From GW2011-AR1 sp964384965 (GTDB lineage Archaea; Nanobdellota; Nanobdellia; Pacearchaeales; GW2011-AR1), in the NCBI GenBank assembly GCA_964384965.1, contig CAYLLR010000011.1, forward strand, positions 1 through 19,828: a DNA stretch of 19,828 nt. The letters are read 5' to 3'. Numbering within the stretch: position 1 is the stretch's first letter; each line of letters begins with the position of its first letter. Both the position numbers and the translations under genes were made by a program. The notes under the pieces are model-generated. The model searched no databases. It worked only from the letters and a program-made list of their open reading frames with translations, and was not told the DNA's origin. This document shows, piece by piece, positions 1 through 7,594 of the stretch.

Positions 1-1206
1 ATTATTAGTTCTATTACTAATATTATAAATTCCCGTTAAAAAAGTTTTTTCATTAGTATCTATATAATTATTTGCAATCTTCCTTCCAGAAAGGAGAGCC
101 ACAAGAGGAGTTATTTCAAAACTTCCATAAATCTTATCTCCCGAATTACTATTTTCTTTTATGAAGTTTGATAAATTACCTTCGAAATTTATTTTTGCAG
201 TTGACATTTGCGTTGTCAAATATAACACAGAATTAAAAATTAAAATCATCCCCAAAATTATTAAAATCACGATAAATGTCTTCTTCGATTTTCTTGAAAT
301 TTTTTCAAGGGTTATCCCCGAAAGCCCAGCCAAAAAAGGAACCAAAAGTCCAAGATAAAGATAATAAATGTCTGCATAAAAAACATAAAACAAAATGATT
401 GCCCCCGCGGGAATTAAAAAAATTAATTTCTTTTTATTTTTAACTAAAAGAGATGCTAAAGAAAGAAAAAGTATTGGAAAATCTCTTATTAGAAAGAATT
501 TAAAAATATTTATTTTTGATATCCCTTCCGATTTTAAAAGATGATACAAAAAGACAGAATTTATATAGTTGTTCTTAAAAAAAAGTATTAAAGGGATATT
601 TACGACTAAGAAAATTGAAAGAACCCCCGAGAGATATTTCATCAAAGATTTCCTTTTCTTAAATATGCCATAAAAAACAATTCCAACTATTGCAATAGCA
701 GAATACAACCTAGTTAAAAGAGCCAATGCAGAAATAATTCCTGCTAAAAATGGTTTATTTTTTAGGAAAAAATACAAGCTAATTATAATAAACATTGTCG
801 TTAGATGTATCCCGGTAAAATGATCCGTCGTTGCAAGAACTACAAAAGAAAATAAATACAATGCAGAAGAAAATAACGCCGCTTTTTCATTTAGTTCTCC
901 TTTTACTATCTCATAAAGAAAAATAGTTGAAATTATTGAAGCAATTATTGGTATCAACTTTAATAAAACTAAATTTTTTCCAATAAAAACCATTATAAGA
1001 GAGATTATAGCTATTTGGAGAGGAGGACTTGCAAAGAAAAAATCCTTATAAGGAATAATTCCTTCTAAAATACTTTTACCCATATAAAAATAAATATTTT
1101 CATCGCTAAATTTAAACGCCATCCCGGGAAGTTTTATTATTAGAAAGAAAAATACCAACCCAACTAATCCTAAAAAATATTTTTTCTTGAAAAGATCACA
1201 TTTCAT
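1..1206 (-). CDS. GT-C fold membrane glycosyltransferase (PMT/ArnT-like), 3' end outside window
   Basis: The minus-strand frame from the ATG at 1206 stays open for 402 codons to the left edge, so the C-terminus is missing. The protein is a chain of hydrophobic segments joined by short basic loops. The first membrane segment (about residues 10-27) is followed by an acidic D35-E36 pair in the first external loop. A GxxxLEGIIPYKDFFF-like stretch and the SPPLQ motif come next, which is how dolichyl-phosphate-mannose mannosyltransferase and ArnT-type GT-C enzymes begin. Such enzymes move a sugar from a polyprenyl-phosphate donor to protein or lipid on the outer face of the membrane; Asp35 would be the catalytic or metal-associated acid. 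The last part visible is a soluble region starting near residue 340, as in the family. The divergent neighbour is a DPM1-like synthase, a plausible source of the donor. The acceptor cannot be told. Confidence 0.8.
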   Translation of the reverse strand, partial: MKCDLFKKKYFLGLVGLVFFFLIIKLPGMAFKFSDENIYFYMGKSILEGIIPYKDFFFASPPLQIAIISLIMVFIGKNLVLLKLIPIIASIISTIFLYEIVKGELNEKAALFSSALYLFSFVVLATTDHFTGIHLTTMFIIISLYFFLKNKPFLAGIISALALLTRLYSAIAIVGIVFYGIFKKRKSLMKYLSGVLSIFLVVNIPLILFFKNNYINSVFLYHLLKSEGISKINIFKFFLIRDFPILFLSLASLLVKNKKKLIFLIPAGAIILFYVFYADIYYLYLGLLVPFLAGLSGITLEKISRKSKKTFIVILIILGMILIFNSVLYLTTQMSTAKINFEGNLSNFIKENSNSGDKIYGSFEITPLVALLSGRKIANNYIDTNEKTFLTGIYNISNRTNN

Positions 1207-1239
1207 AATATTTATAATCAATTAAAGGTTAAATATTTA
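1207..1239. promoter_or_regulatory. 33-bp divergent promoter with two overlapping leaderless TATA boxes
   Basis: Only 33 bp separate the two start codons. TTTATAA at 1211-1217 lies 23-29 nt before the plus-strand ATG at 1240. The palindromic TTAAATATTTAA at 1229-1240 is centred 28 nt from the minus-strand ATG at 1206 and overlaps the plus start codon. Each TATA box therefore sits next to the other gene's start, leaving no room for 5' leaders. Confidence 0.65.
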
Positions 1240-2319
1240 ATGGGCAAAATTGATTTATCTTTAATTATTCCCACCTATAACGAAAAATTGAATATCTCTA
1301 TTTTGTTAAGCCGGGTTTTTTCCGAATTTAAAAAAAATAAAATTAGTGGAGAAGTGATTGTCGTAGATGATAATTCCCCGGATGGAACTGGGAAGATAGT
1401 TGAAAACTTAAGAAAAAAATATCCCCCTCTAAGAATAGTCCATCGTAAAGAAAAGAAAGGTCTTTCTTCTGCGGTTATTGAAGGCTTTGAAATTTCAAAA
1501 GGAAAAATTCTTGGAGTGATAGATTCTGATTTAAGTCATCCCCCGAAAAAAATTGTCAAAATGTTTAATTTGATAAAAAACAAAAAGACAGAGTTCGTTA
1601 TTGGAAGTAGATATGTTCGCGGAGGAAAAATTGTAGGTTGGAACTTGCATCGTAAAATTCTATCCAAAGGAGCAATCTTTCTTGCAAAACTTTTTACCCC
1701 CATCAAAGACCCCATGACTGGATTTTTCATGTTAAAAAAGGATTTATTAAAAAATAAAAAAATAAATTCAAAGGGTTTTAAAATTTTATTAGAAATCCTA
1801 TTGAAAACAAAGTATGAAAGAGCTATTGAAATCCCAATAACGTTTACAAATCGCACCCGGGGAAAAAGCAAAGCAGGAATTAGAGAAATTTTTTATTATT
1901 TAAAAAACATAATAGGGTATAGGAAAAACCTTCGTAAAATCTACAAAGAATTTTTAAAATATGCTTTGATTGGGTTTTCAGGCATTTTTGTTAATCTTTT
2001 ATTTTTATATTTTTTAACCGACATTGCAAAAATTTATTATTTAATTTCTTCTATTTTTTCGTTTAGCATTGCTACAACTTGGAATTACTTTTTCAATAAA
2101 ATTTGGACATTTGAGGAAAATCTCAAAGATGAGTTCAAAAAGAAATACTTCAAATTTTTTGTGGTTAGTATTTTTGCTCTGGGTATTAATACTCTTGGGA
2201 TGTATATTTTTACAGAAATTGGGGGAATTTATTATTTATTTTCTCAAATATTGACTGCAGGTTTTACATTAATTGTAAATTATACTGGAAATAAATTTTG
2301 GACTTTTAAAAAATTTTAA
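1240..2319 (+). CDS. DPM1-like polyprenyl-phosphate sugar synthase fused to GtrA domain
   Basis: A two-domain protein of 359 aa. Residues 1-235 are a GT2 (GT-A fold) glycosyltransferase of the dolichol-phosphate mannosyltransferase type: LSLIIPTYNE at 6-15, VVDDNSPDGT at 41-50, the metal-binding DSD at 95-97, GSRYVRGG at 122-129 and KDPMTGFFML at 156-165. Residues about 240-359 are a four-helix GtrA domain with two copies of the typical N-Y/F-x(3-4)-N-K-x-W-T-F ending, seen near the middle and at the very C-terminus. The enzyme would load a sugar from a nucleotide donor onto polyprenyl phosphate, and GtrA may help flip or anchor it. This fusion is well known in archaea and bacteria. It faces the GT-C gene divergently, and the two probably act in the same surface-glycan pathway. 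The sugar is not determined. Confidence 0.9.
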   Translation: MGKIDLSLIIPTYNEKLNISILLSRVFSEFKKNKISGEVIVVDDNSPDGTGKIVENLRKKYPPLRIVHRKEKKGLSSAVIEGFEISKGKILGVIDSDLSHPPKKIVKMFNLIKNKKTEFVIGSRYVRGGKIVGWNLHRKILSKGAIFLAKLFTPIKDPMTGFFMLKKDLLKNKKINSKGFKILLEILLKTKYERAIEIPITFTNRTRGKSKAGIREIFYYLKNIIGYRKNLRKIYKEFLKYALIGFSGIFVNLLFLYFLTDIAKIYYLISSIFSFSIATTWNYFFNKIWTFEENLKDEFKKKYFKFFVVSIFALGINTLGMYIFTEIGGIYYLFSQILTAGFTLIVNYTGNKFWTFKKF

Positions 2320-2347
2320 TGGATTTTGAAATAATTTTTTGAGATTA

Positions 2348-2355
2348 TTTTAAAA
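2348..2355 (+). promoter_or_regulatory. TATA box of scpB
   Basis: TTTTAAAA is centred about 26 nt before the ATG at 2378, and there is no SD, so the mRNA is probably leaderless. The same promoter would serve the glycosyltransferase that follows 4 nt after scpB. Confidence 0.5.
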
Positions 2356-2377
2356 ACTTGTTTGATATTATTTATTT

Positions 2378-2926
2378 ATGGATATTACACGAAAAACTCT
2401 TGATGAAATTGATTGGTCAAAAGAAGTGGAAAATTTGAAACTCATTGAAGCCATTTTTTTTATCTCGGGAAGGTTTTTATCTATGCAGGAACTAATTTCT
2501 CTTTCAAATCTAAATTCAATAATAATAAAAGAATCCATCGAAAAATTGAAAAAAAGATATGGGAAAGAGAATTCTTCCTTAGAAATTGTAGAAAGAAACG
2601 GACTTTGGAAAATGGACGTAAAACCGGAATACCGGGGAATTATAAACAAACTTGCAACTGGTTCAGCAGAATTTACTAAAGCAGAGCAAAAAACTTTGGC
2701 AATAATTGCATTTAAACAACCAATAAAACAATCAGTAATAATTAAAATCAGGGGAAATAAAGCCTATGAACACATCCACAAATTTGTTCAAATCGGTTTA
2801 ATAAAAAAAAGAAAAGAAGGTCATACGAGCATTCTCACCCTTTCCGAAGAATTTTATGACTATTTTAGTGTTCCGGATAGTGGCGAAAATCCTTTAAAGC
2901 AAGAGGTGTTTAGAGATTTGGAGTAG
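2378..2926 (+). CDS. scpB: Segregation and condensation protein B (ScpB)
   Basis: A 182-aa protein with the two winged-helix halves of ScpB. The N-terminal half has LIEAIFFISGRFLSMQEL near residues 22-39, and the second half carries the family signature AEQKTLAIIAFKQPI (about 102-116) followed by an IRGNKAYEHIHKF stretch. ScpB dimers bind the kleisin ScpA, which bridges the SMC heads, to organise and segregate the chromosome. Length matches the usual 170-200 aa. Neither smc nor scpA is in this window. The next gene, a membrane glycosyltransferase, starts 4 nt after the stop codon, so the two are probably co-transcribed although their jobs look unrelated. The start is supported by a TATA box 26 nt upstream. 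Confidence 0.9.
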   Translation: MDITRKTLDEIDWSKEVENLKLIEAIFFISGRFLSMQELISLSNLNSIIIKESIEKLKKRYGKENSSLEIVERNGLWKMDVKPEYRGIINKLATGSAEFTKAEQKTLAIIAFKQPIKQSVIIKIRGNKAYEHIHKFVQIGLIKKRKEGHTSILTLSEEFYDYFSVPDSGENPLKQEVFRDLE

Positions 2927-2930
2927 GGCT

Positions 2931-4166
2931 ATGGAATTTATGACTTATGTTTATTTTATTTATGCATTTATTTCTTTGTACTTTTTGTTCCTTTTTCTTT
3001 TGTTATATTACCAAGGAAAAAAGGAATTTTTAGACACGCCACCCGTAACAAAAGAATATTCTCTTAGTTTTGTTGTCCCCTGTTATAATGAAGCAAAGTA
3101 TATTGGCAAAACAATTGAAAATTTAGTGAATATTGGATATTCTAATCTTAAAAAAATAATTGTTGTAGATGATTGCTCTACTGATAATTCTTATGAGATT
3201 GTTAAAAAGTATGTTAAAAAATACCCTTCTTTAGTTAAGTTAGTTCAAACACCAGAGAATACGGGTAACGCTGCAGGTGCTAAAAATTATGGTGCAAAGT
3301 TTGTTAAGACAGAGTTAATTGCCTTTACAGATGCGGACAGTTTTCCTAAAAAAGGTTCTGTCAATAAGATGGTTGGTTATTTTGATGATCCTAAAATAGG
3401 GGTTGTTGCAGCTTCAATTTTGGTTCAAAATAGGAAGGGTTTTCTTTTACAACTTCAAAATATTGAATATATTATTATTAAGTTTTCTAGAAAACTAATG
3501 GAGTTTATTGATTCAATTTTTGTTACCCCTGGCCCTCTTGTAGTTTATAAGAAGAAGATTTTTGATGAAATAGGGGGTTTTGATAGTAAGAATATGACAG
3601 AAGATTTGGAAATTACTTGGAACCTTATTTCTCATGGATATAAAGTTAAGATGAATGTTCCTGCGAGAGTTTATACTGTTGCTCCAGATAAGTGGAAGGA
3701 TTGGTTTAATCAGAGAATACGTTGGAATATAGGGGGTTACCAGGCAATGATTAAATATAGAAAGAGATATCTTAATTCAGGGATGTTAGGGGTTTTTATT
3801 ATGCCAATGTTCTTGTTGTATTGGTTTATTAGTCTTTTTGGACTTGGTCTTGCAGTTTATAGAGGAATTCAGTGGATTATTTCTAAGAGTTTTTTATATA
3901 GTTATTCTAGAACTTCTAATGTTGCAATAGTTACATTAACTGATTTTAATTTTGATGTAAATATCTTGCTTTTTTTTGGGATTGCTCTTTTTGGATTGAG
4001 TCTTTTCTTTACATTGGTAGGATATTTTGATCACAAAGAGGAAAAAGGTTTTAAAAGGCCAGGATTCTTTATAATGTCAACTTATATGGTTGTGTATTTA
4101 GCACTTTACCCAATAATAATGATTGTTTCAATATATAAGTTTTTTAGGAGGAAGATGATTTGGTAA
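2931..4166 (+). CDS. Processive GT2 membrane glycosyltransferase (cellulose/hyaluronan synthase-like)
   Basis: A 411-aa protein with one N-terminal membrane helix (about 5-27), a cytosolic GT-A catalytic domain, and three or four C-terminal helices (from about 286). The processive GT2 motifs are all visible: SFVVPCYNE at 46-54, VVDDCSTDNS at 78-87, DAD at 134-136, TED at 223-225 and QRIRW at 261-265. This D, DxD, TED, Q-x-x-R-W set marks enzymes that polymerise or extend sugars while passing the product through the membrane, as in hyaluronan, poly-GlcNAc and cellulose synthases. The product cannot be told here, and a glycolipid-forming role is also possible. The gene begins 4 nt after scpB and is followed by 1 nt and the next ORF, so all three look like one operon. 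Confidence 0.88.
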   Translation: MEFMTYVYFIYAFISLYFLFLFLLLYYQGKKEFLDTPPVTKEYSLSFVVPCYNEAKYIGKTIENLVNIGYSNLKKIIVVDDCSTDNSYEIVKKYVKKYPSLVKLVQTPENTGNAAGAKNYGAKFVKTELIAFTDADSFPKKGSVNKMVGYFDDPKIGVVAASILVQNRKGFLLQLQNIEYIIIKFSRKLMEFIDSIFVTPGPLVVYKKKIFDEIGGFDSKNMTEDLEITWNLISHGYKVKMNVPARVYTVAPDKWKDWFNQRIRWNIGGYQAMIKYRKRYLNSGMLGVFIMPMFLLYWFISLFGLGLAVYRGIQWIISKSFLYSYSRTSNVAIVTLTDFNFDVNILLFFGIALFGLSLFFTLVGYFDHKEEKGFKRPGFFIMSTYMVVYLALYPIIMIVSIYKFFRRKMIW

Positions 4167-4167
4167 A

Positions 4168-4818
4168 ATGAATAGAAAGTGGGCTTTTTTTCAGGCATTT
4201 TTATTAGCAGGATCTGTTTTTATTGTTGGGCTGTATTTTGGGATGTCTTTTGAACAAGGTAGGGCAGAGGTAATTAATGATTATTACATTCAGTCAGAGG
4301 TTGCTTTAATTGATTTATTGAGCTTGAACCATCTTATTGATTCTGGAAATATTTCTTGTTCTAAGTTAGAATCTGCTAATTATAGGCTTCTTGATAGGGT
4401 TTATGAAGACGCTCAAATTTTGTCTAAATATGAAGAGTCTGAAAAACTAAGTGATTCATTAAAGAGTTTTCATAAAAAATATGATTCACTTAGGACGTAC
4501 CTTTGGATAAATTCTAGAAAGATTAGTGAATTATGCGGGAGAAGTGCAAATGTGATAGTTTATCTTTATAGGAATGATCAACAAGACCTTGCTAAAAAAG
4601 CAGAACAAAATATTTGGTCAAAACTTTTAAGACAGTTAAAAGAAGAGAAGGGTAGAGACCTTTTTCTAATCCCAATTGCCGTTGATACACAGCTTGTTTC
4701 TTTAGAAACTCTTATCCGGGGTTATGAAATTAAGGATTATCCTGCAATAATTATCAATGATGAGAAAGTTTTTGATAAGTTAGTTAAAAAAGAAGAAGTA
4801 GAGTCTTTTCTAAACTAA
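4168..4818 (+). CDS. Membrane-anchored protein with degenerate thioredoxin-like C-terminus
   Basis: A 216-aa protein with an N-terminal signal-anchor (about residues 6-26) and the rest predicted outside the cell. Residues about 30-120 are mostly helical and contain two cysteines (C49 and C123). From about residue 127, VIVYLYRND begins a thioredoxin-like beta strand, and YPAIIIND (about 191-198) looks like the cis-proline strand of that fold. There is no CxxC, so a redox-active site is not visible. The gene starts 1 nt after the glycosyltransferase stop and is probably translated with it, perhaps as an accessory protein of the synthase. The remnant just downstream (4835-4930) resembles its last 25 residues. 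The thioredoxin assignment is an inference from pattern, and I know no specific function. Confidence 0.7.
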   Translation: MNRKWAFFQAFLLAGSVFIVGLYFGMSFEQGRAEVINDYYIQSEVALIDLLSLNHLIDSGNISCSKLESANYRLLDRVYEDAQILSKYEESEKLSDSLKSFHKKYDSLRTYLWINSRKISELCGRSANVIVYLYRNDQQDLAKKAEQNIWSKLLRQLKEEKGRDLFLIPIAVDTQLVSLETLIRGYEIKDYPAIIINDEKVFDKLVKKEEVESFLN

Positions 4819-4834
4819 CTTTTTATTACAATAA

Positions 4835-4930
4835 TCTCAAGAAAACCCCCCTATTTTTATTAATCAAGAATTCAAAATTGAAGATGTTAAATCTTTAAGA
4901 AATATAAAAGAATTTTTAAATAAGAAGTAA
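4835..4930 (+). pseudogene. C-terminal remnant of a paralogue of the preceding gene
   Basis: After an in-frame TAA at 4832-4834 there are 31 sense codons ending in TAA at 4928-4930, with no usable start codon. The peptide contains PPIFINQEFKIEDV and ends KEFLNKK. The preceding gene ends PAIIINDEKVF...EEVESFLN. Spacing and residues match the cis-proline strand and last helix of that protein. I read it as the surviving tail of a decayed tandem duplicate. Chance similarity in AT-rich DNA is the alternative. Confidence 0.5.
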
Positions 4931-5016
4931 CCAATTCAATCATAATAATCTTAAAAAAGAAACTATTTCTTATCTTTGTATGAAAACGAATCAAAAATCT
5001 TCATTTATTCCAATTT

Positions 5017-5021
5017 GGAGG
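5017..5021 (+). promoter_or_regulatory. Shine-Dalgarno site GGAGG before MBF1 gene
   Basis: GGAGG lies 8 nt before the ATG at 5030. It supports this start and suggests a transcript with a 5' leader, unlike most genes here, which look leaderless. Confidence 0.65.
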
Positions 5022-5029
5022 AAATTTGA

Positions 5030-5776
5030 ATGAAAGAGTGCCATCTTTGTGGAATCTCCGATAAAGAAACTGTTTTGTATGAGGGAATTCATAAATCAAA
5101 AGGAATAATAAATATTTGTCGTAAGTGTTACTTTAAAGACAAGATTCCCTTGGTGGAAAAAAAAGAAATAGACCTAAAAAAAATAAATTCTAGAGAAAGT
5201 GTCAGAGAAAGATTATCGCGTATTTCTCATGTCAGTCTTGAAGAAAAAAAATCTGAAAAGATAAATTATCACCCTGAAGACATTCATCTAAAGGATATTG
5301 TTGAAAGAAATTTAAAAAAAGATTTTTCAGAGGGAACAAAATTTCCTGAAAATTTAGTTGATAATTTTAATTGGGTGATTATGAGAAAAAGAAGGTCACT
5401 TAAGATAACAAAAAATAAAATGGCAAAAGAGATTTTCGAGCCAGTTCTTCTTATTGAAAATTTAGAAAAGGGGGTTGTTCCAAAAAATTATGAACCATTA
5501 ATTCATAAAATAGAGGGATACCTCGGGATAAAAATTTTAAAAAATAGGAAATTAAACCCTCAAAATATTACAATAGAATCAAAAGTTCCTTCGGGAATTT
5601 TAATTTCAGATTTGCAAAAAAAACATTCCGAAGAAAAAGAAGAGTATTTAGATGCGAGCAATCTCGATTTAGAAAAAATAAATGATATTTATGGAGTTCC
5701 GAATGAAGAATTTCAGAAAAGAAATATTGAAGAAAAGAAAGACAAAAATATTTCTAAATTGGCCTGGGGAAAATAA
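5030..5776 (+). CDS. mbf1: Archaeal multiprotein bridging factor 1-like protein (zinc ribbon + HTH)
   Basis: A 248-aa protein. The N-terminus is a zinc ribbon with CxxC pairs at C4/C7 and C30/C33. Residues 34-110 form a charged linker. Residues about 112-170 are a Cro/C1-type helix-turn-helix (NFNWVIMRKRRSLKITKNKMAKE, then a GYLGIKIL ending), the arrangement of archaeal MBF1. Archaeal MBF1 is linked to translation and ribosomes; the eukaryotic protein bridges TBP and activators. This copy is longer than the usual 150-180 aa because of a charged tail (171-248) that resembles nothing I recognise. It has a clear SD, and the next small ORF starts 8 nt after its stop. The upstream 100 bp has no strong TATA box in the leaderless position. 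Confidence 0.82.
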   Translation: MKECHLCGISDKETVLYEGIHKSKGIINICRKCYFKDKIPLVEKKEIDLKKINSRESVRERLSRISHVSLEEKKSEKINYHPEDIHLKDIVERNLKKDFSEGTKFPENLVDNFNWVIMRKRRSLKITKNKMAKEIFEPVLLIENLEKGVVPKNYEPLIHKIEGYLGIKILKNRKLNPQNITIESKVPSGILISDLQKKHSEEKEEYLDASNLDLEKINDIYGVPNEEFQKRNIEEKKDKNISKLAWGK

Positions 5777-5784
5777 TTTAGAAA

Positions 5785-6093
5785 ATGATTAAAATAATTG
5801 ATAAGAGCAAGGAAATAATTAAAGAGGGAAAAAACATCCCAATTGGTTTAGAAAAAATTATCATTAAAGAAAATTTTCTAATTGATTTGGATTTAATAGA
5901 TTGGGATAAAAAGGGTTTAAGGATTAGTTTTGACGTAAAAGGAATAGGGCAAGGAATTTATAATAAAAATCCCTATCTTAGTAAGGAAGAAGCTTTGAAA
6001 GAATATGAAAAAGTTTTGGGGGCAGTTAAAAGTGGAAAATATCATTTAGTACTTTACAAAAAAAAGGGACTTAAATTAAATTTGATAAAATGA
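5785..6093 (+). CDS. Hypothetical protein, 102 aa, co-transcribed with MBF1
   Basis: I do not recognise this protein. It starts 8 nt after the MBF1 stop codon, so it is probably in the same transcript. There is no signal peptide, membrane helix or cysteine. The N-terminal half has short alternating hydrophobic strands (ENFLIDLDLIDWDKKGLRI). The second half, SKEEALKEYEKVLGAVKSGKY, looks like an amphipathic helix, then a basic strand-rich end (LVLYKKKGLKLNLIK). A compact soluble alpha/beta protein is likely. The operon position hints at a link to transcription or translation, but nothing more can be said. Confidence 0.7.
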   Translation: MIKIIDKSKEIIKEGKNIPIGLEKIIIKENFLIDLDLIDWDKKGLRISFDVKGIGQGIYNKNPYLSKEEALKEYEKVLGAVKSGKYHLVLYKKKGLKLNLIK

Positions 6094-6121
6094 AAAATAA
6101 AATAAAATTTTTAATCACAAG

Positions 6122-6130
6122 TTTTATAAA
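6122..6130 (+). promoter_or_regulatory. TATA box of rpoL
   Basis: TTTTATAAA is centred 26 nt before the ATG at 6152, close to the archaeal consensus. No SD is present, so translation is probably leaderless. Confidence 0.6.
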
Positions 6131-6151
6131 CAAGATTTTTGATTTTAACAT

Positions 6152-6415
6152 ATGGAAATGAAAATATTGAGAAAAGAAAAGAATGAACTTGAAGTTGAAT
6201 TTAGCAATCTTACATTTCCAGAAATCTTAAGAGTTTACCTAAACAAAAATCCGGCAGTTACATTTGTCGCTTGGAAAAAAGAACATTCCACCAAAAATCC
6301 TATCCTTTTAATAAAAACTAATGGAAAAGATGTGAAATCCGCTCTTGAACATGCTGTTAAAGAAATTGTTAAAGATTTAGAAAAAATTGAAAACGATTTT
6401 AAAAACTTGAAATAA
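6152..6415 (+). CDS. rpoL: DNA-directed RNA polymerase subunit L (Rpo11)
   Basis: An 87-aa protein with the Rpb3/Rpb11 (bacterial alpha-like) dimerisation fold: an N-terminal strand pair (MKILRKEKNELEVEFSN), the conserved helix LTFPEILRVYLNKNPAV, the FVAWKKEHS strand, the LLIKTNGKDVKSALEHAV turn-helix, and a long C-terminal helix ending at LK. Subunit L pairs with subunit D to nucleate assembly of archaeal RNA polymerase. The usual H-T-F signature is replaced by L-T-F at about residues 20-22. Length is typical (85-100 aa). It has its own TATA box and is followed by 168 bp without a gene, so it is probably monocistronic. Confidence 0.88.
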   Translation: MEMKILRKEKNELEVEFSNLTFPEILRVYLNKNPAVTFVAWKKEHSTKNPILLIKTNGKDVKSALEHAVKEIVKDLEKIENDFKNLK

Positions 6416-6467
6416 TCGGATAAAGATAATTATTATAAACAGTTTAATTTATTTTTTCAAACAAATA

Positions 6468-6506
6468 AATAAAATTTTTTACCTGAGAAAAAAATTAAAT
6501 TTTATT
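6468..6506 (+). terminator. AT-rich hairpin between rpoL and radB
   Basis: AATAAAATTT (6468-6477) and its exact complement AAATTTTATT (6497-6506) can pair, and the flanking T-run and A-run extend the stem around an ACCTGAG loop. It sits 53 nt after the rpoL stop. It could be a transcription end or RNA-stability element, but archaeal terminators are mainly U-tracts, so the role is uncertain. Confidence 0.3.
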
Positions 6507-6583
6507 TTAAACAACTTACTAAAATTTCAAAAGAGATTTTTAGAAACATAAATACTTATTAATTCTTTTTTATTGTTTTTATT

Positions 6584-7318
6584 ATGAAAAATGACGAAGA
6601 AAAAATTTCTACTGGAAGTTTCGATTTTAATGACTGGCTTAGAGGAGGATATGAAAAAGGAATAGTCACAATGATTGTTGGTCCTCCAGGGTCTGGAAAA
6701 AGTAATTTTTCTATTCTTGCTGCATGTAGTCAGGCGAGAGAGAAAAAGGTCATTTTTGTTGATAGCGAAGGAAGTTTTTCCGTCGAAAGAGTTAATCAAA
6801 TCGTCGGAGAAAAAAATTCTGAACAAATTCTTAAAAATATATTTATTTTAAATCCTACAAATTTTTCCGAACAAAAAAAATCATTTTCAAAATTACTCGA
6901 ACATTTAAAAGGAGGAAATGTTGGTCTGATTGTCGTAGACTCCATGGCTATGCTCTACCGACTTGAATTGGGGGAAGCAGTTTCAGAGGGAGATGAAGAA
7001 AAAATTAGGAAAGTTAATCGGGATGTTGCAAGACAGATGAGGATTTTAGTTGAAATTTCAAGAAAGAAAAATATCCCGGTTTTAATCACAAACCAAGTTT
7101 ATGGAACTTTTTTATCTTTCGATGAAATAAAAAAAGGAATTGAAAAGGAGATTAATATTGTTGGAGGAGATTTATTTAAATATTGGAGCAAATGCATTAT
7201 TGAATTAAAAAATGGAAGAACAAGAAAAGCAATTTTGCTTAAACATAGAAGTTTAAGCCAGAAGGATTTTAATTTTGAAATACGAGATGAGGGAATTTTC
7301 AAGAAAAGATTATTTTGA
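6584..7318 (+). CDS. radB: DNA repair and recombination protein RadB
   Basis: A 244-aa RecA-fold ATPase. Walker A is GPPGSGKS at 33-40 and Walker B is LIVVDS at 115-120. It lacks the N-terminal helix-hairpin-helix domain of RadA, beginning directly with the STGSFDFNDWLRGGYEKG core entry, and its length matches RadB (220-240 aa). RadB is a RadA paralogue that helps homologous recombination, probably as a mediator that loads or remodels RadA filaments. The ITNQVYG stretch near 167-173 is the usual post-Walker-B strand. TATA-like AT-rich sequence lies 20-35 nt upstream of the ATG (CATAAATACTTATTAA, 6548-6563). The last 9 bp overlap the 3' end of the convergent membrane-protein gene. Confidence 0.88.
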   Translation: MKNDEEKISTGSFDFNDWLRGGYEKGIVTMIVGPPGSGKSNFSILAACSQAREKKVIFVDSEGSFSVERVNQIVGEKNSEQILKNIFILNPTNFSEQKKSFSKLLEHLKGGNVGLIVVDSMAMLYRLELGEAVSEGDEEKIRKVNRDVARQMRILVEISRKKNIPVLITNQVYGTFLSFDEIKKGIEKEINIVGGDLFKYWSKCIIELKNGRTRKAILLKHRSLSQKDFNFEIRDEGIFKKRLF

Positions 7319-7573
7319 GTTTCTAATTAAAAAAGAAGAAAGCAAATAAGAAACTAAAATCCCTCCAAAAAGAATTAAATAATTAATTTGATAAACATAA
7401 GGAAACCCCCAAAAAGAATATACCAAAAGTGAACCTGAATTTATCACATCACAACCTGGAAGAATACATCTTATACCATTATCATAATTTATAAATGGGA
7501 CAAAGATTATAAAAATCATTAAAAAAAGGGACACTTTTTTAAAATTCGGAACTAATATTTTTTTTAACCCCAT
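7310..7573 (-). CDS. Small two-helix membrane protein, unknown function
   Basis: An 87-aa protein with a basic N-terminus, a first membrane helix (about residues 14-29), an external loop with two cysteines (C36 and C41 in RCILPGCD), and a second hydrophobic stretch (about 62-83). The cysteines could form a disulfide. The layout resembles small membrane proteins that are common in DPANN genomes, but I cannot name a family with certainty. It converges on radB with a 9-bp overlap. A TATA box 26 nt before the start supports it as a real gene. Divergent to nreA, it shares the 212-bp gap at 7574-7785. Confidence 0.65.
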   Translation of the reverse strand: MGLKKILVPNFKKVSLFLMIFIIFVPFINYDNGIRCILPGCDVINSGSLLVYSFWGFPYVYQINYLILFGGILVSYLLSSFLIRNSK

Positions 7574-7594
7574 ATTTAAGAGAGTTTGAATTAC

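Noticed and set aside
161..358. Plus-strand ORF of 65 aa near the left edge
   Set aside because: It lies antisense to the 402-codon open GT-C glycosyltransferase frame.
1536..1871. Minus-strand ORF of 111 aa inside the DPM1-like gene
   Set aside because: It is antisense to a well-supported GT2 domain and its protein has no recognisable features.
4957..4971. AAGAAA-CTA-TTTCTT inverted repeat upstream of MBF1
   Set aside because: Short A/T stem that is expected by chance in such AT-rich DNA; no positional relation to a promoter.
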